DNA of 29,509 bases from a bacterium (GCA_004558955.1 SFZC01000009.1:1-29509), one strand, 5' to 3'. Numbered from the stretch's first letter, positions 9,401 to 15,898 are shown. The notes: generated by a model not told the origin, from the sequence alone. Program-made: numbers and translations.

Positions 9401-10036
9401 GACGGGTTTAAAGATAATCCGGAAGACTTTGCACGAGAGATGTACAAGGCGAAACTTATTGCAAGGTCGGCGATGTTGTATTCGGTTGAATTGTTTGCCG
9501 ATTTGATGATTGGTTATGCTTATGTTCAACTCGGTTTGTTTGAAAAGGCTTCTTCAATGTTGTTTAAAATTATTAAAACCGCAAAAGAAAAAGGATTAAA
9601 TTCCGTGCTTCATTTGGCTTGGTATGTTTTGAGCGTTCTGTATATTTCGGAAGGTAAATTTGAACTTGCTTATGGCGTTTTAAATAATTCAATTATCCAA
9701 ATGGAAAAAACAGGTGTGATGAGTGAATATTTGATAATGCTTGATAAGGTTAATATGTATAAAGTTATGATGTGCTTAAATTCAACCGAACAGGCACAAA
9801 TTTGTATGAATCAGGCTTCGTTTATTGTCCAAAAATACGGATTGAATTTTAATTTGAATATTGACATTAATAAAATTATGTTGGAAAATCCGATAGGTGG
9901 TAAATCTGAAAAAGTTGAAGAAAAAGTTGAAGAAAATTCTGTAGAAAATTCCGAACAAAAATCAGCCAAAAGAATTGCCCAACCTAAATTTGAATCTGAT
10001 GGAGAAGTTGTGGATCCGTCACAATTTTTCTCATAA
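6452..10036 (+). CDS. Giant zinc-ribbon protein with degenerate cyclase-like and STAND-ATPase-like regions and TPR-like repeats
   Basis: The protein has 1194 residues. Three CxxC-CxxC zinc ribbons occupy residues 3-20, 28-43 and 51-68. Residues about 85-265 resemble a class III nucleotide cyclase fold in order and ending: a strand AVVRIDF, later FQVITDEDFYDIY and a KDGFVKRYFEI segment that matches the usual 'SEETY...LKGKxEPVxVY' closing part. I do not see the metal-binding aspartate pattern. Residues about 350-490 resemble the ATPase of cyclase/AAA/TPR proteins (PYSFFRDLISSVF; LIYIENFEKIDESSL in the Walker B place), but the P-loop position reads ALKASAMYQPYTLKLL with no GK[ST]. From about 600 to 1130 it is helical, TPR-like, and the last 60 residues are charged and disordered-looking. 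No membrane segment or signal peptide. I infer a cytoplasmic scaffold or regulator that has lost catalysis; the actual role is unknown. glgA follows after 33 bp. Confidence 0.75.
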   Translation: MECPKCGAEIDKGALVCPNCKKVLKIICPVCKTVNTKNVCKKCGEVLVTKCAKCGKINLLKNEKCVKCGYSNEISAVLGESNTDSFAVVRIDFPNSNVVKAKLGSNQLYKKFMANIDAMISSYVQTLSVRRQIVKGDTYVIRFNRDYTFSSSANSAIQATIELINMLTKVNIKLLKKKGVALKCNFSIMKREADGNPYDLDVGFSANLMSSSESLDMKAMEAFQVITDEDFYDIYSSHYKLETLNATVKDGFVKRYFEINVREFVNVGELLKNEAQKEQDLEEPEVPMFVQSALVDQEKLTQDVLAEENSTGEDSVYDLDVIDFEEVNCAFIKAPGMNVFDTVVNTLQEVPKGILALKASAMYQPYTLKLLSTVDEMGLYENIIPVTCHDDMKFTPYSFFRDLISSVFEYTVSQKLFDTNDFSMFGNIDNEGLVEDLVKLVQRPMQNMGETREKYCNVFVAMLQAIPNTLIYIENFEKIDESSLYVMEQLFDFLDELSISYLISYDKDYSLHKKFHFLLSRSYYTEVTLTATPFQTIVNADYDFYKNILTDFYFQRISKYACGSTLFLDFAIQYLLESGVYEYSENSIEMVNPKTIIIPSGLEKLIKRRLNLLKDNAESIRFLATLVLLGTRVDEKTINSLGYKDWQKIGEELAQMGYLYSYNNCVYFPNYNILRKALLEVLEHEEVVSIANELFEKVFTDSMPTPVKTFFYDIIGDNEKVIFEWESLTNISLAMGDFSSYLNCSNEIMKCLEKYSDTWSQEDLDKYKISLYENVADNMYEYNPQESVKIVTKSLEYLKNSGDIDKYVALGSKMIQGAMQEGAYLYAMDLTHNVLSALENTSIDPSSPDFDLNFLIMSILYVKILFHIGAFGDCLDIGYNVLNVLNAENLQKIEYTIITKDELEFLISECVGYIAFVDVLTLNEDVKEFLQISRKLMPFIPKEYAIFEQLQNLIKGREVKINPQMIGEKDLFSSLLYHIINSFDGFKDNPEDFAREMYKAKLIARSAMLYSVELFADLMIGYAYVQLGLFEKASSMLFKIIKTAKEKGLNSVLHLAWYVLSVLYISEGKFELAYGVLNNSIIQMEKTGVMSEYLIMLDKVNMYKVMMCLNSTEQAQICMNQASFIVQKYGLNFNLNIDINKIMLENPIGGKSEKVEEKVEENSVENSEQKSAKRIAQPKFESDGEVVDPSQFFS

Positions 10037-10069
10037 TTTGATAATAAAATGTTCAGAAAGAGAGGGAAA

Positions 10070-11515
10070 ATGAAAATCTTATTTGCATCTGCGGAAGTCG
10101 CACCTTTTTCAAAAGCGGGTGGACTTGCCGATGTTATCGGAAGTTTGCCGAAAGAGTTGGAAAAGAGTGCTGAAATCGCAATTTTTACACCTTTGCACGG
10201 TTGTATTGACAAGGAAAAATACGGGATTAAAGAACTTGAAAATTCGGAAATGTGGTTGACTTTCGGTTCTCAGCCTCACAAATTTAATTTGTATATGACA
10301 AAATTGCCTGATACAAATATAAACGTATTTTTCATAAAAAATGATTGGTATTTTTCTTGTTTCAAAGAGGTTTATCCGAAATATCTTGACCCTCAATATG
10401 AACATGAAAGATATATTTCCTTCTCGCTTGCTGTTATGGAATATGCAAAAGCTTTGAATTTCAGAGCCGATGTAATTCATGCAAACGATTGGCACACAGC
10501 AATGATTCCGATGTATTTGCATTCAAATTATAAGTTTGATGAATTTTGGGCAAATACAAAATGCGTTTTTGAAATTCATAACTTAGCATATCAGGGAATT
10601 TGGTATTCAAATGTCTTGGATTTTGCAAATATGCGTAAGGATATTGTATATAACCAATGGGGTTGTGAACATTACGGAATGGTAAACTGGATGAAAGGTG
10701 CTATTCAATATTCTGATAGGGTTGTTGCGGTTTCTCCGACTTATTCCCGTGAAATTTTGGGTTCTGAGTATGGCGAAAATATGGACTATACTTTGCGTGG
10801 AGCACAGTATAAATTGCGTGGAATTTTAAACGGTATTGACTACAAAGTTTTCAATCCTAAAACTGACAAATCTTTGAAGGCAAATTATGATGTGAAATCT
10901 TTGAAGAAAAAAGAGGAAAATAAAAAGGCAATTTGCAAATATTTCGGACTTAAATATAATCCTGAAAGACCTTTGATTGCATTTATTTCAAGACTAGTTA
11001 ATCAAAAAGGTATTGATTTAATAAGAGATATGCAGTATGAGTTGCAAAAACTTGACGCTGATTTTGTGTTTATGGGTAGCGGTGATAAAGATTATGAAAA
11101 TCTTTTCATTTGGTTGTCAAATAATACCCCGAATATCAGAACTTTTGTAGGGTATGATGCAAAATTGGCAAACCTTTTATATGCTGCAAGTGATTTCTTC
11201 CTGATGCCGTCAAAATTTGAACCTTGTGGCTTGAGCCAACTTATTGCAATGCGTTACGGTTCTTTGCCGATTGTTCGTGCTACAGGTGGTTTGGAAGATA
11301 CTGTGACCGGTTATCCGCTGGACAATTCAAACGGTTTCAAATTCTGGGCGTATAACGGTTGGGATATGCTGAATGCGATTAAATGTGCCTTGTATGTTTA
11401 TACGGATAAATATGTGTTTGATGCAATGCGAAAATCGGCAATGACAGCAGATTTCTCTTGGAAACGCAGTGCAGTTCTGTATATGGAAATGTATCACGAA
11501 ATAACGGGAAAATAG
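10070..11515 (+). CDS. glgA: Glycogen synthase (ADP-glucose type, GT5)
   Basis: GlgA transfers glucose from ADP-glucose to the growing alpha-1,4-glucan. The 481-residue protein begins MKILFASAEVAPFSKAGGLADV, carrying the KxGGL substrate-binding motif (here KAGGL) at the N-terminus. It has HANDWHTAMIP, FEIHNLAYQG, VVAVSPTYSREI, an ILNGIDYKVFNP hinge region, ISRLVNQKGIDLI at the start of the second Rossmann domain, and the catalytic FEPCGLSQLIAMRYG followed by RATGGLEDTV. Length is normal for bacterial GlgA. I chose ATG 10070 because GAGGG lies four bases upstream and the family starts here; an in-frame ATG at 10049 would add seven residues without support. It lies 33 bp downstream of the giant zinc-ribbon gene and is probably co-transcribed; no other glycogen gene is in the window. 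Confidence 0.95.
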   Translation: MKILFASAEVAPFSKAGGLADVIGSLPKELEKSAEIAIFTPLHGCIDKEKYGIKELENSEMWLTFGSQPHKFNLYMTKLPDTNINVFFIKNDWYFSCFKEVYPKYLDPQYEHERYISFSLAVMEYAKALNFRADVIHANDWHTAMIPMYLHSNYKFDEFWANTKCVFEIHNLAYQGIWYSNVLDFANMRKDIVYNQWGCEHYGMVNWMKGAIQYSDRVVAVSPTYSREILGSEYGENMDYTLRGAQYKLRGILNGIDYKVFNPKTDKSLKANYDVKSLKKKEENKKAICKYFGLKYNPERPLIAFISRLVNQKGIDLIRDMQYELQKLDADFVFMGSGDKDYENLFIWLSNNTPNIRTFVGYDAKLANLLYAASDFFLMPSKFEPCGLSQLIAMRYGSLPIVRATGGLEDTVTGYPLDNSNGFKFWAYNGWDMLNAIKCALYVYTDKYVFDAMRKSAMTADFSWKRSAVLYMEMYHEITGK

Positions 11516-11521
11516 GATTAG

Positions 11522-11554
11522 AATGGCGGACGAGATGAAATCTCGTCCGCCATT
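11522..11554. terminator. Perfect 15-bp GC-rich hairpin between convergent genes
   Basis: Arms 11522-11536 (AATGGCGGACGAGAT) and 11540-11554 pair perfectly around a GAA loop. It follows the glgA stop by six bases and lies before the stop of the convergent gene at 11576, so it could end transcription both ways. The T-tract after it is poor on either strand, so this is not a textbook intrinsic terminator. Confidence 0.65.
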
Positions 11555-11575
11555 TAGATATATTAATTTTGACCT

Positions 11576-12040
11576 TTAACCTTTAACTGTAATATCTTCA
11601 GGGGCTTGAACCTTGCAATAGATATATGTTCCTAATGCCCACAGGCTACCAAGTCCCGGAATTGCTGCCGGAATTGTTGCGATAGTTTGGTCACGTTTAA
11701 TTTGATGAATTAGTTTTTTATCTTGTACAGGGTCTAAATCAAATTTTTGAGCAATCTTTTTGTCTGAACGTAAGGCATAGTACAATGTGCTGATACCTTC
11801 GCCGAAAATTGCCCAACCTGCGGCTTTTGATCTTGCATCGTGTAAAATTTGTTGTTTGTCTGCTTTTGAAAGCCCTCTGTTGCCTATCAAATGTTCTTGT
11901 TCAAAGGAATCTCCTTCTTGTGTTGCCGCAAGATATTTTACATCCTCTAAATCTTTTATGTCATCATATTTTTTTATGCCTCTGCCAAAATTTACATTTG
12001 CAGCTTTTCCGTAATTTGAAACTCCTGATACTTCTAACAC
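11576..12040 (-). CDS. Uncharacterised protein with hydrophobic C-terminal segment
   Basis: I do not recognise this 154-residue protein. It starts with GTG (12040-12038); AGGAG seven bases upstream decides this start. The first 60 residues are polar (NYGKAANVNFGRGIKKYDD). A middle region SKADKQQILHDARSKAAGW leads to a weakly hydrophobic stretch (WAIFGEGISTLYYAL). Near the C-terminus TIATIPAAIPGLGSLWALGT is hydrophobic enough to be a membrane helix or amphipathic hairpin. No signal peptide. It is a single gene, convergent with glgA and divergent from the omega-like gene. It shares a hydrophobic Gly/Ala/Pro C-terminal region with the Gln-rich protein at 28254, but I see no clear homology. Confidence 0.7.
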   Translation of the reverse strand: MLEVSGVSNYGKAANVNFGRGIKKYDDIKDLEDVKYLAATQEGDSFEQEHLIGNRGLSKADKQQILHDARSKAAGWAIFGEGISTLYYALRSDKKIAQKFDLDPVQDKKLIHQIKRDQTIATIPAAIPGLGSLWALGTYIYCKVQAPEDITVKG

Positions 12041-12147
12041 TGAACTTCTCCTATTTTTACTACCTGTATTTATTCTAAAACCTTTGTTGTTAATTTTTTG
12101 CTAAATTTTGAATTTATTGTAACATTCTATTAACAAAACAACACTAC

Positions 12148-12176
12148 TTGCTAAATTTTTATTTGTATTATATTAT
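12148..12176 (+). promoter_or_regulatory. Promoter of the omega-like gene
   Basis: TTGCTA (12148-12153), a 17-base spacer and TATTAT (12171-12176) form a good -35/-10 pair, with a start expected near 12183 and a GAGGA ribosome site at about 12194. The -35 region lies in TTGCTAAATTTT, which also occurs exactly 40 bp upstream (12108-12119). Confidence 0.55.
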
Positions 12177-12207
12177 TAAAACATAGTAAAAGTGAGGAAT
12201 TTTTAGT

Positions 12208-12447
12208 ATGGATCAAATTATTAAAGTTGCGTGGGATTTGAATGAAAATTCAGATAACAGATATAAACTTGTTTATGAAATTGCTGAACTTGCAAAGAAA
12301 ATCGTTGATGAAAACCAAGCAAGAAAGGCTCGTGAAGATTTTGGCTTTGAAGATGTACACGAAACAACATATTCAAGAGAAAATCCTATTGAACACGCTT
12401 TGATGGTCAAAGCATCAGAAGCTGATGATAACAGATTAGTAGGTTAA
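12208..12447 (+). CDS. rpoZ: Probable RNA polymerase omega subunit (RpoZ-like)
   Basis: The 79-residue acidic protein contains DNRYKLVYEIAELAKKIVDE (residues about 16-35), matching the omega pattern 'NRYxLVxxVAxxAKxI', and later ENPIEHALMVKASEAD, matching the 'KPVxxAIxEMSDE' C-terminal pattern of the cyanobacterial-type subunit. About 20 residues that are rich in charged residues separate the two. Omega helps fold and assemble the beta-prime subunit. GAGGA lies nine bases before the ATG and a good promoter is at 12148-12176. The gene stands 64 bp before a purine nucleoside phosphorylase. The assignment is from short motif resemblance only; a lineage-specific small protein is the alternative. 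Confidence 0.55.
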   Translation: MDQIIKVAWDLNENSDNRYKLVYEIAELAKKIVDENQARKAREDFGFEDVHETTYSRENPIEHALMVKASEADDNRLVG

Positions 12448-12511
12448 TAAAAGTTTTAAGGCATGGCGGTTTTGTACCGTTGTGCTTTTTTAGTGTCAAG
12501 GGTGTGGGGTT

Positions 12512-13318
12512 ATGGTTAACAAAGATACGTTAGATTATATTGAAATGTTTACAGACGGTTTTGTACCTGAAATTGGCATGATTTTGGGTTCGGGACTTGG
12601 TGATTTGGCTGATGAATATTCGACCTATGCGATTCCTTATGATAAAATTCCGGGGTTTGTGTCATCAACCGTTCCGGGACATAAAGGTCAACTTGTATTT
12701 GCCGAGATTATGGGCAAAAGAGTTGTGATGATGCAGGGAAGAAATCATTATTACGAAGGTCATTCAATGAAGGACGTGACATACCCTGTCAAGGTTATGA
12801 AAAAATTGGGTGTAAAAACCATAATTATTACAAATGCGGCAGGTGCTGTTAATAAAAGTTATCGTCCCGGTGATTTTATGATGATAACCGACCATATCAA
12901 CTTTATGGGGGAAAATCCTTTGCTTGGACCAAATGACGAAACTTTGGGGGTAAGATTTCCAGATATGTCTGCAATTTATGACAAAACGCTTATCAAAATT
13001 GCTGATTCCGTTTCGCATTTGTTGGGTATAAATTTAAAACACGGCGTGTATGTGGCGACTTCAGGGCCGAGTTATGAAACACCTGCTGAAGTTAAAATGT
13101 TCAGATATATGGGTGGGGATGCTGTCGGAATGTCAACCGTGCCTGAGGCGATTGTTGCTAATTATTGCGGAATGAGAGTTTTGGGAATAAGTTGTATTTC
13201 AAACTATGCAAGCGGTGTTTCTACAAAAAAATTGGCACATGAAGAAGTAATCGAGATGGCCAATAAGGTTAAACCGCAGTTTAAATCACTGATTTTGCAG
13301 ATTTTGAAGAGTCTGTAA
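12512..13318 (+). CDS. punA: Purine nucleoside phosphorylase (trimeric PNP-I type)
   Basis: This enzyme splits inosine or guanosine with phosphate to the base and ribose 1-phosphate in purine salvage. The 268 residues carry the family blocks in order: ILGSGLGDLADE (phosphate-binding loop, about 23-34), STVPGHKGQL, MQGRNHYYEGHSM (about 76), TNAAGAVN (about 108), SGPSYETPAEVKMFRYMG with the base-contacting glutamate (about 185), DAVGMSTVPEAIVA and ISCISNYASGVS (about 225-236), where the Asn is expected to contact 6-oxopurines. This is the trimeric class, not the hexameric DeoD class. The ribosome site is weak (GTGGGG about three bases before the ATG). Length is usual for the family. Confidence 0.93.
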   Translation: MVNKDTLDYIEMFTDGFVPEIGMILGSGLGDLADEYSTYAIPYDKIPGFVSSTVPGHKGQLVFAEIMGKRVVMMQGRNHYYEGHSMKDVTYPVKVMKKLGVKTIIITNAAGAVNKSYRPGDFMMITDHINFMGENPLLGPNDETLGVRFPDMSAIYDKTLIKIADSVSHLLGINLKHGVYVATSGPSYETPAEVKMFRYMGGDAVGMSTVPEAIVANYCGMRVLGISCISNYASGVSTKKLAHEEVIEMANKVKPQFKSLILQILKSL

Positions 13319-13343
13319 CTAATCATAATGTTAATAGTGCTAT

Positions 13344-13530
13344 CGTTATTCTGGGAAGATTAAAAATCAAGCAATTTTTAATTGTGTAGATTTTATATTA
13401 TTCTTCTTCGGCTTTGCCTACGCATACAGGCTCACACAACTCACCATAGGTTCGTTGGTTCGCTTTGTAACAATCTGTGTCAAAGTTCGCTTGTCGTTCG
13501 TGTTACTCGGAATGACTTGTTAGAGCATTG
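13344..13530. repeat. Gene-free stretch, possible degraded dispersed repeat
   Basis: The 289-bp gap 13319-13607 has no convincing gene. Its composition differs from the rest: many CGTT/GCTT/CTTCGGC strings on one strand and short internal repeats (GTTCG and TTCGCTT recur at 13451-13507). The ends are loosely inverted: TATTCTGGG near 13347 against CTCGGAATG near 13506. An AT stem ATTAAAAAT/ATTTTTAAT (13359-13367 with 13374-13382) lies near the left end. This resembles the miniature repeats often found between genes, but I cannot show a second copy in the window. Confidence 0.3.
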
Positions 13531-13560
13531 GGCAATTGTGGGAATGTAAAATACATACAA

Positions 13561-13596
13561 TGAGCCGCCCGTTTGATTTATCAAACGGGCGGCTCA
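13561..13596 (-). terminator. Perfect 16-bp GC-rich hairpin after the parvulin gene
   Basis: Arms 13561-13576 (TGAGCCGCCCGTTTGA) and 13581-13596 pair perfectly around a TTTA loop. It begins 11 bases beyond the stop of the minus-strand parvulin gene and so probably ends that transcript. The following minus-strand bases are T-rich but interrupted, so the U-tract is weak. Confidence 0.7.
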
Positions 13597-13607
13597 AACT
13601 TTATACT

Positions 13608-14000
13608 TTATCTTTTTGCGGTGGTTTTTATAATATGCCAACCGAATTGTGTGCCGACAGGGTCTGAGATTTCTCCGACTTTCAGGTCAAACGCAGTGTC
13701 CGCAAATTGCTGAACCATTTGTTTGCGGTTGAAATATCCGAGGTCACCGCCTTTTTGTCCTGACGGACAAAGTGAATATTTTTCTGCGGCTTCTTCAAAA
13801 GTTATTTTCCCGCTTTCTATATCTTTTTTGATTTGTAGAGCTTCTTTTCTTGTTTTTACAAGAACGTGACTTGCTCTAACCTCATATACATCAATATTCG
13901 GGCTGAGAAATTTCTCGATAGACCCGCCACTTGCTGCAAAAGTTCCTGTTCCCATAAACAGTACCGCAATCATCAAAACGAATTTTATTATTTTTTTCAT
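13608..14000 (-). CDS. Minimal secreted parvulin peptidyl-prolyl isomerase (PpiC family)
   Basis: The 130-residue protein has a signal peptide (MKKIIKFVLMIAVLFMG, likely cleaved after TFA near residue 23). A single PpiC/parvulin domain fills the rest: ASHVLVKTRKEA, SGKITFEEAAEKYSLCPSG, GGDLGYFNRKQMVQQFADTA and GTQFGWHIIKT. These are the usual active-site blocks, including both histidines (SHVL and GWHI). It lacks the SurA or PrsA chaperone modules, so it would be a catalytic-only isomerase in the periplasm. GGAGGA lies about five bases before the ATG. It follows a secreted protein gene by 42 bp and is probably co-transcribed with it. The 13561-13596 hairpin closes the unit. Confidence 0.9.
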   Translation of the reverse strand: MKKIIKFVLMIAVLFMGTGTFAASGGSIEKFLSPNIDVYEVRASHVLVKTRKEALQIKKDIESGKITFEEAAEKYSLCPSGQKGGDLGYFNRKQMVQQFADTAFDLKVGEISDPVGTQFGWHIIKTTAKR

Positions 14001-14042
14001 TATTCCTCCTGTTTTTAATATTTTATATTATAAATGTTATTT

Positions 14043-14708
14043 TTAAAGTTGTATTGTACGCAAAACAAAATAATATTTAAAGTCGCCCCAATAGACAATC
14101 AGGGAGATAAAATTATTATCTAAGTCTGAGGCTTCCAGATATGTGTCGGGGATAGGTTGTCGTTTGGAACTTTTTACGTTTTTCCCGACAAATCGAAGAG
14201 CTTTTTCTCTGATAAGTTGAACTTTTGTCATTTTGACCTGTGGCAAGTTATCTTTGTAAAACCCGACAGGAACGACATCTTGCTTGTAGCAAGGCACGAT
14301 ATATTTAACCCTGCCCGCTTCTTTGAACAAAATGTACCATTTGCCCTCGTGTTCTCGTGGGGTCAAAAGGTAATAGCCCGGTTGAATTGCAATAGTCTTG
14401 AAATACAAAGGGGCAGTTAGCCTGAAAAGCGGGTATGGTGACCAAGTTGAATACATTGTGTCCTGATATTCTCCGGGATCAATGTCGTGCATATATTTGA
14501 AATCAGGCACGGGCATTTCTCTGTATTGCTCTTCTATGTCGAGTTCCCACGGAAATTCATCGTCTGCGAGTTCGTCTTTATCGACATCGGCCGGATAAGT
14601 CGTTTCTTTTTGCGGTGGCTTTTTCTTGGCTGCAAAACTTTGAGTTTGCCCGCAAATCGTGAACAAACAAAAAATAACCAGTATAAAGCATGCCAATAAT
14701 TTTTTCAT
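14043..14708 (-). CDS. Secreted protein of unknown function
   Basis: The 221-residue protein has a signal peptide (MKKLLACFILVIFCLFTIC, likely cut after SFA near residue 27) followed by a Lys/Pro-rich and then acidic linker (DKDELADDEFPWELDIEEQY). The remainder is beta-rich with many aromatics (SPYPLFRLTAPLYFKTIAIQ, PGYYLLTP, GKWYILFKEAGRVKYIVPC, YWGDFKYYFVLRTIQL), suggesting a globular periplasmic or surface domain. I do not recognise a family. It is the first gene of a two-gene unit with the parvulin, so it may be a client or partner of it. It appears to start without a leader: TAAAAT at 14720-14715 ends six bases before the ATG and there is no ribosome site. Confidence 0.75.
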   Translation of the reverse strand: MKKLLACFILVIFCLFTICGQTQSFAAKKKPPQKETTYPADVDKDELADDEFPWELDIEEQYREMPVPDFKYMHDIDPGEYQDTMYSTWSPYPLFRLTAPLYFKTIAIQPGYYLLTPREHEGKWYILFKEAGRVKYIVPCYKQDVVPVGFYKDNLPQVKMTKVQLIREKALRFVGKNVKSSKRQPIPDTYLEASDLDNNFISLIVYWGDFKYYFVLRTIQL

Positions 14709-14714
14709 AATATG

Positions 14715-14742
14715 ATTTTAATATTATTTTGAAAAAAATCAA
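14715..14742 (-). promoter_or_regulatory. Promoter giving a leaderless start for the secreted protein
   Basis: On the minus strand TTGATT (14742-14737), a 16-base spacer and TAAAAT (14720-14715) form a promoter. Six bases (14714-14709) remain before the ATG at 14708, so the first transcribed base should be the A of ATG. No Shine-Dalgarno string is present in these bases. Confidence 0.5.
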
Positions 14743-14772
14743 TCGTTTTAATTGACGGTTTTTGAGAATTTG

Positions 14773-15372
14773 TTATTTATGCGGGTAATCTGAACTGAAT
14801 TTCCAACTGTCATATTCTAGTAATGCAGAACAACTAAGTCCAGCATGCCTACTACAATTAGATTTGCAACATTCTAATAATTTGTTACGATTTGTTTTGT
14901 AATTATTTTGACGATATGTGCAAAAACCGATATCTCCGCACCAAGCAGGGACACTCTTAGGGCAGATAAGAAATCGAAACTGGTCTTGACCTTCTTTATT
15001 TGGCAAATTTTGCTCGTTAGTATCATAAACAATGTCCATACAACTGCCGCTATAAAGTTTTAATTTCATGGTTGTACCGTCTTGAAAAGTCATAGTGTCG
15101 TTATCTATTTGATTATATTTTAAATAAGGACCAAAATACGTTTTAAAGAAATTATTGTATGACATATAAATATTCCAGCCACTTGGGTCACCATTATCAT
15201 CAACAGATAACAAAAATGCTTGTTTCATTGTTGAGTAAAACTTTTTTAATTTTGTTGCTCGTTCGACATTTCTTATACTTGTTGATAGTGCAGGTATTGT
15301 CATGGTAGCGACTATCCCGATAATCCCAAGCGTAATCAATACTTCCGCCAACGTAAAACCTAATCTCTTCAT
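14773..15372 (-). CDS. Type IV prepilin/pseudopilin-like protein, cysteine-rich
   Basis: The 199-residue protein begins MKRLGFTLAEVLITLGIIGI: a class III prepilin leader (MKRLG), with cleavage by a PilD-type peptidase expected after G5 and the conserved Glu at +5, followed by the long hydrophobic helix (to about residue 30). A second helical part TKLKKFYSTMKQAFLLS precedes a variable globular head containing eight cysteines, four of them in CCKSNCSRHAGLSC near the C-terminus, which suggests disulphide-stabilised loops. Such proteins polymerise in type IV pili or type II secretion pseudopili. It stands alone, without other pilus genes nearby, as is usual for dispersed minor pilins. An AAGG string about eleven bases upstream may be the ribosome site and TATTAT a few bases further is a possible -10. 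Confidence 0.9.
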   Translation of the reverse strand: MKRLGFTLAEVLITLGIIGIVATMTIPALSTSIRNVERATKLKKFYSTMKQAFLLSVDDNGDPSGWNIYMSYNNFFKTYFGPYLKYNQIDNDTMTFQDGTTMKLKLYSGSCMDIVYDTNEQNLPNKEGQDQFRFLICPKSVPAWCGDIGFCTYRQNNYKTNRNKLLECCKSNCSRHAGLSCSALLEYDSWKFSSDYPHK

Positions 15373-15446
15373 TGCTTATCTACCTTATAATATTATTAAA
15401 ACCTATTTTAATGGTTTATTAACCATTTATTCATTAATATAAACTA

Positions 15447-15475
15447 TTGTATTAAATAAGTCAAGTTTCTATTAT
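15447..15475 (+). promoter_or_regulatory. Possible leaderless promoter of the Xre-type gene
   Basis: TATTAT (15470-15475) ends six bases before the ATG at 15482. TTGTAT (15447-15452) lies 17 bases upstream as a weak -35. GAAGA abuts the ATG and cannot serve as a ribosome site, so initiation on a leaderless message is plausible. Confidence 0.4.
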
Positions 15476-15481
15476 TGAAGA

Positions 15482-15709
15482 ATGAATGATGAAGAATATT
15501 TGCAACGGTTAGGGTTGAAGATAAAAGTTTTGCGAAGTTTGAAAAAGATGTCGCAAGACGATGTAGTCAATCGTTTGAATATTGATAAAAGTTATTACAG
15601 CAAGGTGGAACGAGGTTTGACCAATCCTTCACTATTGTATTTGCGACATTTGGCAGAAATTTTTGAGGTCGAATTGAGCAAACTTGTCAGTGCAGATATA
15701 AGTATGTAG
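15482..15709 (+). CDS. Xre-family helix-turn-helix regulator
   Basis: The 75-residue protein is essentially one HTH_3/Cro-C1 domain: LGLKIKVLRSLKKMSQDDVV (helices 1-2), NRLNIDKSYYSKVERGLTNP (recognition helix and the typical ERG turn) and LLYLRHLAEIFEVELSKLV. It would bind DNA as a dimer. There is no partner toxin or second domain; a short region after residue 68 ends it. Its target is unknown. The intergenic bases upstream, between it and the divergent prepilin, are the natural place for autoregulation, but I see no clear operator. No gene lies between its stop and the HEAT-like gene end at 15899. Confidence 0.92.
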   Translation: MNDEEYLQRLGLKIKVLRSLKKMSQDDVVNRLNIDKSYYSKVERGLTNPSLLYLRHLAEIFEVELSKLVSADISM

Positions 15710-15898
15710 GCAAATTTTCTATTGTTGTTTTATAAGTTGTTATTTTCCTCCTCTTCGAAATCTGAGATTTCGGGGTTGGGTAAAATGTAAACAGATTCTG
15801 AATAACAAGAAAATTAAATGCTCATTATCATTCGCATAAATTTTCTAAGTTTTCAGAATGACGAAAGCTTTTGTTTCTGTCAAAAGAAAAAGTTTCCC

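Noticed and set aside
10049..10069. Upstream in-frame ATG of glgA adding MFRKRGK
   Set aside because: GAGGG lies four bases before ATG 10070 and family members begin MKILFASAE; the extra residues have no support.
9811..10212. 133-residue antisense open frame across the end of the giant gene
   Set aside because: It is a shadow of the real plus-strand frames, without ribosome site or recognisable sequence.
11571..11590. GGTTAAAGG-type similarity to the repeat at 28212
   Set aside because: Here it is simply the last codons and stop of the unknown gene; two short AT-rich matches are not evidence of a shared element.
15751..15775. Hairpin CGAAATC/GATTTCG as a terminator
   Set aside because: Only seven perfect pairs and no T-run on either strand; could be chance in a 189-bp gap that shows nothing else.
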